Origin: Phoronis australis
Lineage: Eukaryota; Phoronida; Phoronidae
Reading direction: 5' to 3'
Assembly (NCBI GenBank): GCA_002633005.1
Contig: NMRA01000779.1
Location: 75,271 to 125,491 of the forward strand
DNA: 50,221 nt
Positions 1 through 11,800 of the stretch are shown here, one piece after another (the first letter of the stretch is position 1; each line of letters opens with the position of its first letter). Position numbers and translations under genes: made by a program. The notes under the pieces were generated by a model. The model saw only the letters and a program-made list of their open reading frames with translations. It was not told the origin of the DNA and made no database searches.

Positions 1-900
1 CAGCTCAATCTTCATTGTGGCCTAAATCAGACACAAACAAATTATTGCAAAAAAGATAACATGTATTTAGTTACAATTGAGCGATATTTCACTAAAAGCG
101 CGTGCGTGTTCCCCATACCAAGATGAAAACACTTACTTTTAGTTACACGACTAATGAATAAATCAGTGGAGAATCTATGGGACGTTCAAAGGATTTGTCC
201 TCAATAAATGACTTCTGAGGCCATTTGTTAGTAGCAGATGTGCGCAAAATGTTTCCGAAATTCAAGCGTAGCCTCTTTTTCGTACAATCTTATACTGTTT
301 TGACAATATAGGCCTGTAGCGAAATACAGCCAATGTTCCCGGCGCGGTGGTGGCGACACTTCTTACTCATCGAAAGACGACTACATTTTTTACTTAAATT
401 TGTTTTGATTTCCTGCACATAGCACACTCTAGCTATCCCTTGTCAAAAGGTGTAGGCCTAAAATTACCCGTTGGTGATTGGAACTTTTATGGGCCATTCG
501 TCCATTTTCATTACTTTTCAGTTCATCTAAGTCAACCTTCCACGTTTTCAAAAAGTTGCTCCTTGTTTTTCCGAAATGTTGAACCTATTGGTTCAGCGTC
601 ACACCTAACATACGCGTGAGTCTAAATACGCGTGCAGACTATAAGCAAACTTTTAAGAATACAACAAGACAGACCAAACTGTATTATACAGAAGACAGCG
701 CTAATTTAGCTTCCGCAGACACGTGATCCCAATGAAATATGTAAACTGAAGAGAATATCTCTAGACGCTTTCGGTACAGGTGATTTTTAACGCTTTTAAA
801 AAAATTCGACTGTTTGAATTGTTGTTCATCCAAATGTGGAGAGGTCAGCGCTTACAGTTCTGTAGCAGCTGCACTAAGCTTTAAGGGAGAGAAAAGTAAT
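1..900. other. No gene recognised
   Basis: I see no long open frame, splice-bounded exon or recognisable repeat here. The stretch runs up to the first 38-bp minisatellite array. Short open frames look like chance. Confidence 0.5.
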
Positions 901-909
901 CAGCAGTAG

Positions 910-1115
910 CTGCCAAACGTTCTGCCGCTGAGCCAAATCCCACGATAACAGCTAGAGTACGCTCTGCCACTGAGCCAAATCCCCCGGTAACAAAGTATGC
1001 TGTGCCGCTGAGCCAAATCCCACGATAACAGAGTACGCTCTGCCGCTGAGCCAAAAATCTCGATAACAGAGTAAATGTAGGCTCTGCCGCTGAGCCAAAT
1101 CCCTCGATAACAGAG
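910..1115. repeat. 38-bp minisatellite, left array
   Basis: About five tandem copies of a 38-bp unit with core CTGCCGCTGAGCCAAATCCC followed by acgataacagagtac. Some units have small insertions, giving 42 to 44 bp. The same unit recurs at 4643-4808 on the far side of the LINE, so both blocks were probably one array. The minus-strand frame through it is open only because the unit lacks stops in that frame. Confidence 0.9.
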
Positions 1116-1170
1116 ATTGAACTTCTTTTGACTGCTGGTGACATAGAGGTCAATCCAAGACCAGGCACTC
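1116..1170 (+). other. 2A-like ribosome-skipping motif, mutated (NPRP)
   Basis: Reading from 1116 gives ELLLTAGDIEVNPRPG. It matches the 2A-like leader known in CR1-group LINEs of sea urchin and amphioxus (consensus D-x-E-x-N-P-G-P). The glycine of NPGP is arginine here, a change expected to abolish skipping. The frame stops before the endonuclease, which continues in another frame, so this copy is fossil. Confidence 0.75.
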
Positions 1171-4100
1171 AGGGTTTCGCCAGCTTCAAGGTCTTATTCA
1201 CTATCATCAACAGTACCAAGGCGAACAATCTTATTTGAACTTCTCAAGCAATTTATTACAGACAACAATTACATGGTCATTGCCATATGTGAATCCGGAA
1301 CACTGTCCGAAGACAACCTCAGTGCACTTATTATTCCAGAATACAACATTGCCTACCACGCTAACGCCGGGAGGGGGTTGATCTTGTTTGTCCACAACTC
1401 CGTAAATTACAAAACAATTGATGATAAAATTATACAATCAATGAATAACTGTTGGATTGAACTTTACGTCAACCACAAGAAGGTATATTATGGTTTTTCA
1501 ATCGCTCACCCTCACAGACGCCCCATGAAAGGAAAGCATGTTTCAAGACCTGTTCAGAACAACTGCAAGAACTCTCACAGTTTAATAAAACAATTGTTAT
1601 CAAAGGGAATTTCAACGCAAGAAATAGTACTTGGTACTCAGAAGACAATGACAACCAAGCCGGTCTCGAATTATTCGATATTCTCCTCTCAAATGACTGT
1701 GTACAACTAATAAACGAACCGACACGTTTAACAGGTTATTCACATTCTTGCCTTGATTTATGTTTCACAAAGTAACAATCTCGGATTAATTGAAGCCACT
1801 TCTGTAAGGCCTCCCATTGGTAACTCAGACCACCGCGTTGTAGAAACAACGTTCACACTCAACTGCGCACATAAAGAACAAGACATTATGAAGAAGAACT
1901 GGAATTACAACCTCATTAACATGGACAAACTGCGCTCTGACATAACCACATTTAACTGGACTGAAATACTTAACAAAAGTGACATAAATGACGCAGTCTC
2001 AATATTCGCACAGTCACTCTACAACATACTAGATAATAATATCCCGTCGACCATGAAAACAATAAAAACCAAGAACAAACCGTTGTTTAACAATAACATT
2101 AAGTCTGAATAAATAAAAGAAATAAACTGTACAGATGATTCAGAAAATCAAATAACCCGTGTACATGTATGTTCAAGTGCTACAAAGAACAGTGCAAGAA
2201 TGTGGAAGAAATAATTAAAAAGACAAAACAAGACTATAAGATGAAAATTGTCTCCAATATCATAAATGTCTCCAAAAATTCTAAGGAATATTGGGATATA
2301 GTAAACAAAATTCGAGGACAGGTAAACCAATCATCATACCCCACCATCCTCTCAAAGGAATCCAACTCTCAGGCGTTATCCAAAGCTGATAAAAGTAACT
2401 TATTTCTAGACTACTTCACCGCCAAGAGTCACATTGCACCAACAACAAACTTCCCCGAATTCCCAAACAGAACATTAGAACACCCATCTGATATACAAGC
2501 CCAACCATCTGAAGTCAGAAAACTACTAGAAAACATTGACGAAAACAAAAACGACGGTACCAATCTCATAACCAATAAAATGGTCTAGGTAATAACAAGA
2601 GAGTTTACAGTTCCTCTGGTAACATTATATAACAAAATACTATAACCTGGAAATTTTCCTTCGAACTGGAAGCTTGGCGTTATGATACCAATGCACAAAA
2701 AGAACTCCAAAACAGACATTGCCAACTATCGCCCCTAACACCTTATCCAAAATTTTAGAAAATATCATCTCTCAACACATGTTTGACCACCTCTCTTCAC
2801 AAAACCTCATATAACGTCGCCAATTTGGATTCATGCCTGGTAACAGCACTGTGTCCCAACTTACAAAAATTGTACACGACATCCACCTCCAGTTTGAGCA
2901 AGGGTACAACGTGAAATCCGTATTTTTAGACATTGCGTCAGCTTTTGATGTCGTTCCAATGACCTGCTTCTACATAAATTACAATCTTAGGGTTTCTTTG
3001 GCACTCTCCTCTTACTTTTAAAATCATATCTGGAATATAACACTCACAAAGGCCTAATTGAGGGTGTCTTATCACCTTCATCAACGCCGGGTTTCGTAAA
3101 TGCTGGAGTACCACAGGGTAGCGTACTAGGCCCCTTACTCTTTTTACTGTACATCAATAATCTTCCAGACACAACATATTCTAAAACATTCTTATATCCT
3201 GAATGATGACACTGCAGCAATTTTCCACTCATTTTCAAAAGAGCATCTCCATGACTCCTTACAATTGCAAACTAACCTTAACAAACCCTATGACTGGTTT
3301 TACAAATGGACGATGAAATTTAAACCTGACAAAAGTGTTCATCTTATATTTTCTAAGTCTAATAATACTCATTTCCAAACAAATCCAACGCTGGAATTAT
3401 CACTCAATGGGGAAGTTATCCCCAATAAGTTCACGCACAAACATCTTGGCTTGCTACTAGACCATAAGCTTACATTTACTCCTCATTGTCGCGAACTCGT
3501 TCATAAAGTATAGTGCAAAAAATTAATTAATCCATTTAGAATTATCTCTCGTCATCTCAAGTACATGCATCTTGAAACTCTGTTCAAGTCTTTTTACTTC
3601 CACATCTAGATTACTGTGACATACAACTGTAATTTACCAATCGGCAAACGCTGGCATATTTCTTCAATTAGAAAGAATACAGTACCAAGCAGCTTTAGCC
3701 ATAACAGGGGCATACAAAGGGTCCAACACAACCAAGGTTCTAAATAGTCTCAACTGTAGGAAACTAGCAAACCCGTCGTAAACTCCACCTGTCCATGTAT
3801 ATCAACACAAACAATTACTTTAACAAAATCCTCTTTGACTCCAACAAAAGACCAAACACGAGACCAGGACTGCGACAAAATAATATGTACACTATTCCAT
3901 CTTCCATCAGCCAAGCCTTCAGAAGATCAACGATATTAACTTGTATTGATAGCTGGAATTCCTTACCATTCAAAATAAAAGAAAGCATTTCAATCGTCAC
4001 TCTCAAAAATAACTTTAAAATGCATACCACTACTCAAGACTTGCCGGTCTCATTGACATCATTCCAACTTCCTCGCAACGATGAAATAACTCTATACAGA

Positions 4101-4642
4101 TGAAGATGCGGTCTATTCTTAAACAACGAGAAATTTAGACATAATTTTAATAATATTTCGCCTCTGTGTTCCTGTGGAGACACCCAGACATATCCTCATA
4201 TTTTCTTTGCTTGTGACGTATGCAAGGAGCAGAGGGTACAGCTTTTCCAGACACTCGAACAATACCCTAATGTTTACAAAAATATTCTGAAATTCCTCAA
4301 TTGCACAACAAAATTAATTTTTTTCTATATGGATGTCAAAAACTCAACCCAAATGAAAATAAGGTTTTATTCGAAATAGTATCAGAATTTCTTTATAACA
4401 TTAAATCTCTTTGTGTGAGTGGATAGAATTGTAAACATGTGTATGAAAATGAATTATTTACATTCGTAATCATATATCATTGTAATCTTAACATCAGTTT
4501 TTTTAATTTATGTAATTATATATATTAATAATTGTATATAGACTTCTTTGTATTTTTTAACCCAGATCTAATGCCTCTTGGCGCTTTCTGGGTTATGTAT
4601 ATTCATTGTATTCTGAAGATTTCGTAATACACATTAAAAAAA
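1116..4642 (+). mobile_element. Decayed CR1/L2-type LINE retrotransposon
   Basis: A non-LTR retrotransposon remnant with its parts in the expected order. A 2A-like leader is at 1116-1170. An APE-type endonuclease follows (about 1225-1860), with ICESGTL, GRGLILFVHNSV and the late SDHRVVE motif. Then comes a linker (about 1890-2590) and a reverse transcriptase (about 2750-3510) with FGFMPGNSTVSQL, VFLDIASAFD and GVPQGSVLGPLLFLLYINN. A C-terminal segment follows, with SWNSLPFKIK and a CSCG-x8-H-x3-C zinc-knuckle-like motif near 4170-4215. The 3-prime end is A-rich. It cannot be active: frames shift repeatedly, stops interrupt EN and RT, and the catalytic box reads LNDD instead of a normal [FY]ADD. 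It is probably 5-prime truncated just before the leader. The CR1-superfamily placement comes from motif style; the exact clade is unresolved. Confidence 0.88.
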
Positions 4643-4808
4643 TAATAACAGAGTATGCTCTGCCGCTGAGCCAAATCCCACGGTAACAGAGTACGCTCTG
4701 CCGTTGAGCCAAATCCCACGATAACAGAGTACGCTCTGCCGCTGAGCCAAATCCTACGATAACAGAGTACGGTCTGCCGCTGAGCCAAATCCCACGATAA
4801 CAGAGTAT
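4643..4808. repeat. 38-bp minisatellite, right array
   Basis: About four copies of the same 38-bp unit as at 910-1115, beginning directly after the A-rich LINE tail. The word ATAACAGAG occurs on both sides of the LINE (1107-1115 and 4645-4653). It could be the target-site duplication, though every repeat unit contains it. Confidence 0.9.
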
Positions 4809-5717
4809 TTTAAGAGTATTTAAATAGTAAAGACACCTACCTTGATTTCAGTGACCGTCTTGAAGACAGCGGGAGAATTGGATACGAATCCTGACGTATT
4901 AGAGGTTATAATTTTATTATGAAGATTATTAGCAAAAGGTTTTTCAAGATACTTCGGAGGAATTTGAGATATTTGTTGCATTTGCTAATTTCTGCGTGTA
5001 GTTGTTCAATGAAATCATTTTTATACGAAAACTATAGACTATTGTGAACAAGAGTCCATGCATTACGACGTATGTCTATTGTGGCGTAAACTGGAAATTT
5101 GATAGCATTTAAGCCCAAAATGTTATTTAAATTATAGTTTTCGTATCGTTTTGACTTTTTAAAGCGCTCGTTTCTCGAAAATCCAATATAGGGCGTTGGT
5201 GCAAATAGATTAGACAATAAATCCTACACTTCCGTACTTTACGCTAAACTTCATGAATCCAATTTCGTCGCCAACCATGCTGGCCAAAGACGTTCCCAAA
5301 AGACACCATTTTAACATGACATCAAACATTTTTGTTAACAGAGACAGAATTCAATGGAGAATTCTAATTTCAATTTTTGAATTGTTGGTGCTAAGCCACT
5401 AAATGACCGGCCATTTGTTTAAGTTGATCCTTGAAAAAGCAACTACACACAGAGATAGATTTTAGAAATTGGTATCGATATCTTTAGATTGATAACATTC
5501 ATTGTATTATAAAAAGAAATCGATGATAAAAAGGGAGGCTACTTGAAAAATAAAGTAATGCTTAAACGCCAATTTGGCAACATAGGGGAATTCAAGCTTC
5601 TACCATGAAAGCCCCCCCCTCCCCAAAAACATTGAACGTCATCAAACATTTTTTCTAAATCTGACAAATGCAAACATAAGACATAAAGCTTTTACAAGAT
5701 CAAGTGACTGAAGCTTT
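4809..5717. other. No gene recognised
   Basis: AT-rich DNA with no supported exon. The open frames here have no splice-site support and no recognisable protein motif. Confidence 0.45.
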
Positions 5718-5956
5718 AGCACCCTGCCCCTGTACCCACTTACAATAGCACCCTGCACCTGTACCCAACTTACGATAGCATCGCGAGCCTGTACCCACTT
5801 ACAATAGCACCCTCTACTTGTACCCAACTTACGATAGCACCCTGCACTCGTACCAAACTTACCATAGCGCCGTGGGCCCGTACCAAAATTACCATAGCAC
5901 CGTGGGCCCGTACCAAACTTACCATAGCACCGTGGGCCCGTACCAAACTTACCATA
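5718..5956. repeat. 30-bp minisatellite
   Basis: About eight tandem units of roughly 30 bp, with core CGTACCAAACTTACCATAGC. Left-hand units are diverged (TGTACCCACTTACAATAGCA) and right-hand units are nearly identical, suggesting recent growth at the right edge. Both strands stay open through it, giving repetitive artefact frames. Confidence 0.9.
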
Positions 5957-8630
5957 ACAATTCTTATCACATCAGTTTCTGCTCACAGATTGCACACGAT
6001 TTGTTGAACGATCAGATATAATGCTTTCTAGCTCTTTCTGTGGTTAGCTATTGTTAGTGTACATTGCATTATTGTAATAAACAATGAAAAATCTGTTGAA
6101 CGGTCGAACAATCTCATAAGAGCACCCGCTTGATTTATGACGAAATACAGCCAATTTTTTCGTCCAACCTTTCACGCATGATTGCGTAGTGGTGATTTAA
6201 CGCCACCTGCAGTCTACGATTCGTGACAGTGTGGGCGGTGCTACAACATTCGGCCTTAGCGAGCACAGAAAATATAAATGAATAATAAATTTAGCACTGT
6301 CAAGCACAAAACATTGTAATGAAAAGGTTTGGACATTTGTTTATGTAGTTGAACTTTTTAAAACATTTCAGACAGTATCGTCTGCTACCGGCAGTTGACA
6401 AAGCAATCCAAATTCCTCAGTGAAGCTAATGTATGAAAACTTTGCACGTCTTGGAGTCCCCTGGTGGCACGCTAGCTTATTTTCAAGTCTGTCTTGACAG
6501 CCATTCAGTCACTCTGGTGGCTGCACAATGCTCAAATTTTCATTCTTGCTCCCGTACATACGAAATTTTCCGCGATGAAAAAGTCGCACCCAGTATGAGA
6601 GCGTTCTAAACACCTCAGCTGTATTTTCGTTGCTTCAAATTTCCCCTTGGAGGTGAATTGTTCTCGGAACAAGATTTTTTGTTCGACATGTTTTGCGGTC
6701 ATCGGGACTAAACTTACGAGATATGAAGAAACAGATCGAAATAGCTGATGGCATGTTACCACCCTAGATGAATGTGACAATTTGGTCTGCTACATACGGA
6801 AGTTAATTTGCTTTCCATTATTTTTAAAATTATCTTTTGTGTTCCCACTTGAATAATTATTTGTGAATCTACATGTGTTTCAGCCGGTGCGTTTTCTGAA
6901 GGCTAAGTATGAGAAATTCTCTTGACACGGAACATACCATAGGAATCTAAAAATAATGTCTATGGAGCAAACCTTGGGAGACGCAAACGACTGTATCGGA
7001 CTATCCCGTTCTCTGCAATATGTTTAAATCCTGATTGGGTAGCTCATGTTCTAACCAGCTTCTGATTTTTTGACCTCCTAGTCGTACCGGACAGTTCAAG
7101 GTTCAGTCTCGGATTCACAAGGTACTAGGCATGAACGACATGCGTGACGGCCGGGGTGCTTTAGTTGTCGTGCGAAAAGCGAAGATATTCTCTGTGTTTC
7201 TCACGCGCTAATCCGTCGAAAGAGAACTATAACGTAACACTTCCCGTCATATAAGAGGAGCACTTAATAAATACTTTCATATTGATACACGTCTAATACT
7301 GCGAACGTGAAACTGTACTTGTACCTTAAAGCAGTACATTTTGTGAAATTTGGCGCCCCCAACCTCCGATTTTGGCTCCCCTTTAACGCCTTTTAAGGAG
7401 GCAAACCCCCGGCCACCCCTGCCTCATCGCCACAGTCGATGTACCGCCACATCACTCCAGTGCCACTCACTTGTGGAGCGACCACGGACGAGTATGAATG
7501 AACGTGAATAATAAAGTTTTCTGTATTTGCATGGCGCTTTATTCCTATTACGTGAAAGATTATGAGTGCCAGTGTATTGAACACTTGATGTGCTCTTAGG
7601 ACTAGCTGTCTGATTTAGACAACCAAAAGGCGAAAATAATCACTGATCCTCTCGAATAGCGATTACGGGGTTTCGTCACCGTTCAGCGTAATCATTCAAA
7701 TATTGTGGTGTCTTTAAAAGAAGTCATGAAAAAGTTGTTGACAACTGAATAAAATGTTTGAAACTCGGCTTTAAGTGTTAGTCATTTGTTGTCAATGAAG
7801 ATACAGCGGGCGGTGGAGAAGGTTTCGTCACAAAACAGAAATGGGGACTGAAGATGGGGCTGCCAAAAGTCGATTTCTTCTGACGACACGATATTTTGCA
7901 TCGTTTTGGCCTTAACTAACAGAAGAAATGTTATGTTGATACGGTCGTCATTTCTTTCGACGTTGTTCTTGAAGCGTATTGAATATATAAATTCAAACTG
8001 TCAAATTCCTTAGGGACCTTGCGCGCCCTATATAATTCAATATCATCATCAGTGTACTTCCAATTTTATTTAGGAATCATGGAAATAAAGTTTAATGAAG
8101 GTATTTTGAGCGTATTAGTTGTATTTTGTACTCGTTATATGGTGTTACGGCGTTTCCTACGGGCACGACTAAAGCGTCCTCGTCATGCCGTGTGTGGCCT
8201 TCGGATGCGCTAATATTTCTTTAGTAAATGCTATCATCAGTAGAAACATTATTATCCAATGACAGCGATCGAACTTATTCAAATATCCCACTGTACTTTA
8301 CGTTCTTCCTGGAGAATCTGAAATTTTGCAACATTAAAAATGCAAGTGTGACTGAATGTGATATGTAAGGTAATTGGAAAACTTGACGCTTGCCTCACCA
8401 CCCACGGTGAAGTAGGTGGTCGCCAGGACAACATGTCTCTGAATCGCACTTCGGAGGAACATGTAATGCCGATGATGACAAAAATTGCACAACTGTGGTT
8501 TCATTAAAAGCACTTGCAGTGCCCACGATATTCAGGTTGGACAAATCGAAGAGTCTACTTAGCGTAATGGCTTTGTTGAACGACGACACTAAGCGATTTA
8601 CAGGGTTATATTTACACCAGGATTAAACGG
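5957..8630. other. Long stretch with no gene recognised
   Basis: No supported coding exon or clear mobile element. Several open frames of 60 to 80 codons exist, but none has a recognisable motif or a convincing acceptor and donor pair. The stretch is the probable upstream flank of the TSR gene. Confidence 0.4.
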
Positions 8631-8636
8631 ACGGAT

Positions 8637-8644
8637 TATATAAA
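8637..8644 (+). promoter_or_regulatory. Possible TATA box of the TSR gene
   Basis: TATATAAA lies about 210 bases before the proposed start codon at 8855, a plausible distance for a short 5-prime leader. It is AT-rich DNA and could be chance. A leader intron would make it irrelevant. Confidence 0.25.
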
Positions 8645-8854
8645 TTTGAATTGTACTTGGACCCTTAAGAGATTTTAAGATCACTGAATGGAAAGCCGCA
8701 GGAGTTAGTTATGGATACAAACATATTTGTTATCATTTTCTCTAAGGGCTTTCATTTAGATTTAGAGTCTGTGTCAAAAACCACGTGCATTAGCGGATTT
8801 CGGAAGCATCATCCTATCGGAGGCAGAACGCCGTTGATAACACAACGCATACCA

Positions 8855-8897
8855 ATGGCGAAACGCATTGTGCTGATTCCATGTTTTTTGGTTTTAG
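8855..8897 (+). CDS. TSR gene exon 1: start codon and signal peptide
   Basis: ATG opens MAKRIVLIPCFLVL, a basic N-terminus followed by a hydrophobic run, and the exon ends TTAG|GTGAGT in phase 1. Joined to the next exon it gives a normal signal peptide, with likely cleavage around VALQA-DG. The frame is open further upstream to another ATG at 8711, but that start would bury the signal sequence, so I prefer 8855. Position +4 is G; position -3 is C, so the Kozak context is moderate. Confidence 0.7.
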
Positions 8898-11800
8898 GTG
8901 AGTTTAAACATAATATTTGTGATCTTGCGAAGAGAGATTCAAAAACGGTTGAATCGCCTGTGGTCACTGTGGCCGGACGACCAATGTTCGGTGTGAATGA
9001 AACCTCATTGAAATACTTTTTCGACGGCATTTGAAAGTTACAGCAACTTTTATTTTTCGAAAATTGTTTCAAAAAGTAAATCGATTCATATGAAGAAATA
9101 ACGACATGTCGGTGCTCAATGACAACGCTGCGATTACCGTGCTGATTCAGGCAGGTAAAATAACTTCTTAACGTTACAAAAATGGTCTCAACCTCTTCTG
9201 CACTCGCTAGAAATGTCCTAATGGTTGTAAAGAGCTGAGAACTTGTGATGACTCAGTTGAGGCCAAACTTATCAATGTGGAGTTTATCCGACTGGCGACA
9301 TTTTATACGCGGTGATGATGTTCTCAAGACATCATATAAAGCGGCGTGGTGCCCAATGAATGGTATGAGACTTGCCAAATGAGGTGGAAGGCTAGTTTAT
9401 TACAGGGCGTAGCTAGGGTTAAAGAAGGGGGGAGGCAAATCGTCCCGGGCATCTCCTCGTCAGAGGCGAGCAAGCGAGTGAAGCGCGAAGCGTGCGGATC
9501 AAAGTTACCGTTACTCGTATCATCCGCCAAGCTTAAACAATAATTAGTTAGCTACGCCCACGACGCCAGATTATAAACACTCTGAACAAGACAGTGCAGA
9601 AATGGCACAACATAGTCTTGTAGCCTAAAATCTGTTTGTGCAGGTGTCTTATTCTTTATTGGCAGTTGCCCTCCAGGCTGATGGTTCCTGTAGCAACGAC
9701 GAAAAGACAGCGATAACCGGATGTTTGAATACATATCTGAATGCAGATTCGCACAGAAAAAATGAACTACCATTGGTGAAGTTTGGCATGAAACCTAAAT
9801 GCTCAGATGTGGACACTGATTGCAGGTAGGAGAAGTCAGACCTACAGCGGCGGATCATTCCATTCTCTGGTCATTGTTACGTGGAGCCAGTGGCATAGCT
9901 AATGGATGTGATTTGCGCTCGGGGTGCATCCCGACAGATTGTGACAAGGGTGGAGCGTGTTCTTATTCCGCACGTAATCAATCACTGGGGTGTACTGTAT
10001 CACATAACGTTTATATAAGTAGTCTTGAAGCGGATATAAAACCGCCTTTCACCAAAAAACTTGTGTCATCTTTTAGGGAATTGATTTTGAATTAGTCACG
10101 AGTGAAACTAGTCATGATTTTAGGGCTTCTAAACATTTCGTTATTGCTTCAGATGAGGCTAAAAAGATGTTTTGTCACGGCATACAATGACTAGTCAGGC
10201 TGCATGCATGCACTCTGACTAGTGTTTACATGTACGTGCAGTGCCAGATCACGCAACCTTTTGGTGAAGTTTTGTGGAAATTTGAATGGCTCCAAAACCT
10301 TTATCAGTAATTTCTGGCGCTTTACATTCATATTCTCAACTGCATTTCATATTCCACGTCGTTTATTACAACTCTTGTGTGGAATGAGGTTTGCGTCTCC
10401 AGCATAAGTCGCCCATGCGTGGCACTAGTTATAACTTGCGTGGCACTAGTTTTACCCTATCGTTCTACTTGACTTCTAATATTTTATATTTTTAAAAAGG
10501 AAACATGCTTTAGCCAAGTGCTGATATACTGCATGGTCCTCAACAGGTTCTCACTCAGTCCCTTGCACACGATAACAAGTAAGACCAAGCTCAGAGGAAT
10601 AGGAGCCATCTTTGTGCAATGCTCGAATGTAAGCCAGTGAAGCCAGGATTTGAACCCAGGGCCCGGTCTCCAATCTTTTTACTCGAAATGGAACTCGAAA
10701 TTAGGTTTGGCATTTTGTACTCTACTTTTGGGCGAACTCAAGATAAGTGTCTATTATTCTATGCTCGAGTACACAATAACTTACGTAGATAATTTATTGC
10801 CCTTAGTTCACAGTTTGTAAACCCAATATTAAAGCAAAAAGTTCGAGTTTGAACTCGAAATTTCGAGTTTTTACTCGAGATTGTAGCACGAATATAAGGG
10901 TCTTCAAGGGCAAACTTGAACTAGAAACTCCTATGCATTAACTATAATGTATTCGAGCACAGTCTGATAACCAATTATCTTAAGTTCGCACAAAAGGAGC
11001 AGAGAAATTGCCAAAAATAGTTTCGAGTTCGTTTCGAGTACAAAGATTAGAGACCGGGCCCAGGTCTTTCATGCGGGAGTTCGGAGCTCTAACCACTGAG
11101 CCACACTGGCTCCTCAAATAAAAACAAAAGTACACATACACAGCGGCATATATTGCCGCCTGCGGTGTTTTTCCTAGGGTTTCTCACTGAGTGCTTAAGA
11201 ATTACTTGGTTCCAGAAATAACGAGATACGTGCACTAAAGCTGAAGTTCTATACTGACAATAGTCCACTTACAGTGTAGGTATGCATGACAGGAGGTCAA
11301 GAGGTGCGCGCTCGTTATTCAAGAGTCACTTACTGCTGTCTTTAATATTCTACAATTTATAAAGTGCTTTCCCATTAGAGGCAAAACTTTGCTTTTACCG
11401 AAGTTAATATGCAAGCGAAACTTCGCTTCAAATAATAGGATTTAAAGCCGAAGCTTCAGTACTCACCGAAACTTCGATGAGTGGGAACAGTCAAAGCGAG
11501 GCTTCGTCGAAGTAATCGGTAGAGGTCGCGACAACGATATACGATGTCGCGAGATTCCTTGTTGTACTGTAGCCGACGTGCTCTCAATAGACACACGAAA
11601 ATAAATAAAATAAAGCATATCTGATGAAGAATGACACTGATCATTTTCACAAACACTCATAAATGGCAGGAGAGCAATTTTCAGTTAGCCTCGAACCCAC
11701 TGCTCAATATCCGTCTGAGAGTACGTGAATGAACTGGTATCTTAGCGATAACGTCGATATCTCTTGTTAAGTGGGAGAGGTAAGCGAAGTTTCGGCGAAG

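Noticed and set aside
881-1168. Minus-strand frame with repeated GFGSAAER
   Set aside because: It is the 38-bp minisatellite read in a stop-free frame; the same repeat text appears again at 4603-4788.
8711-8854. Longer start for the TSR gene at 8711
   Set aside because: It would place about 48 residues before a good signal peptide. ATG at 8855 gives a normal secreted N-terminus.
10637-11117. A functional tRNA gene
   Set aside because: A and B boxes are separated by a 399-bp inserted element, and a SINE-like body follows the tRNA-like part.
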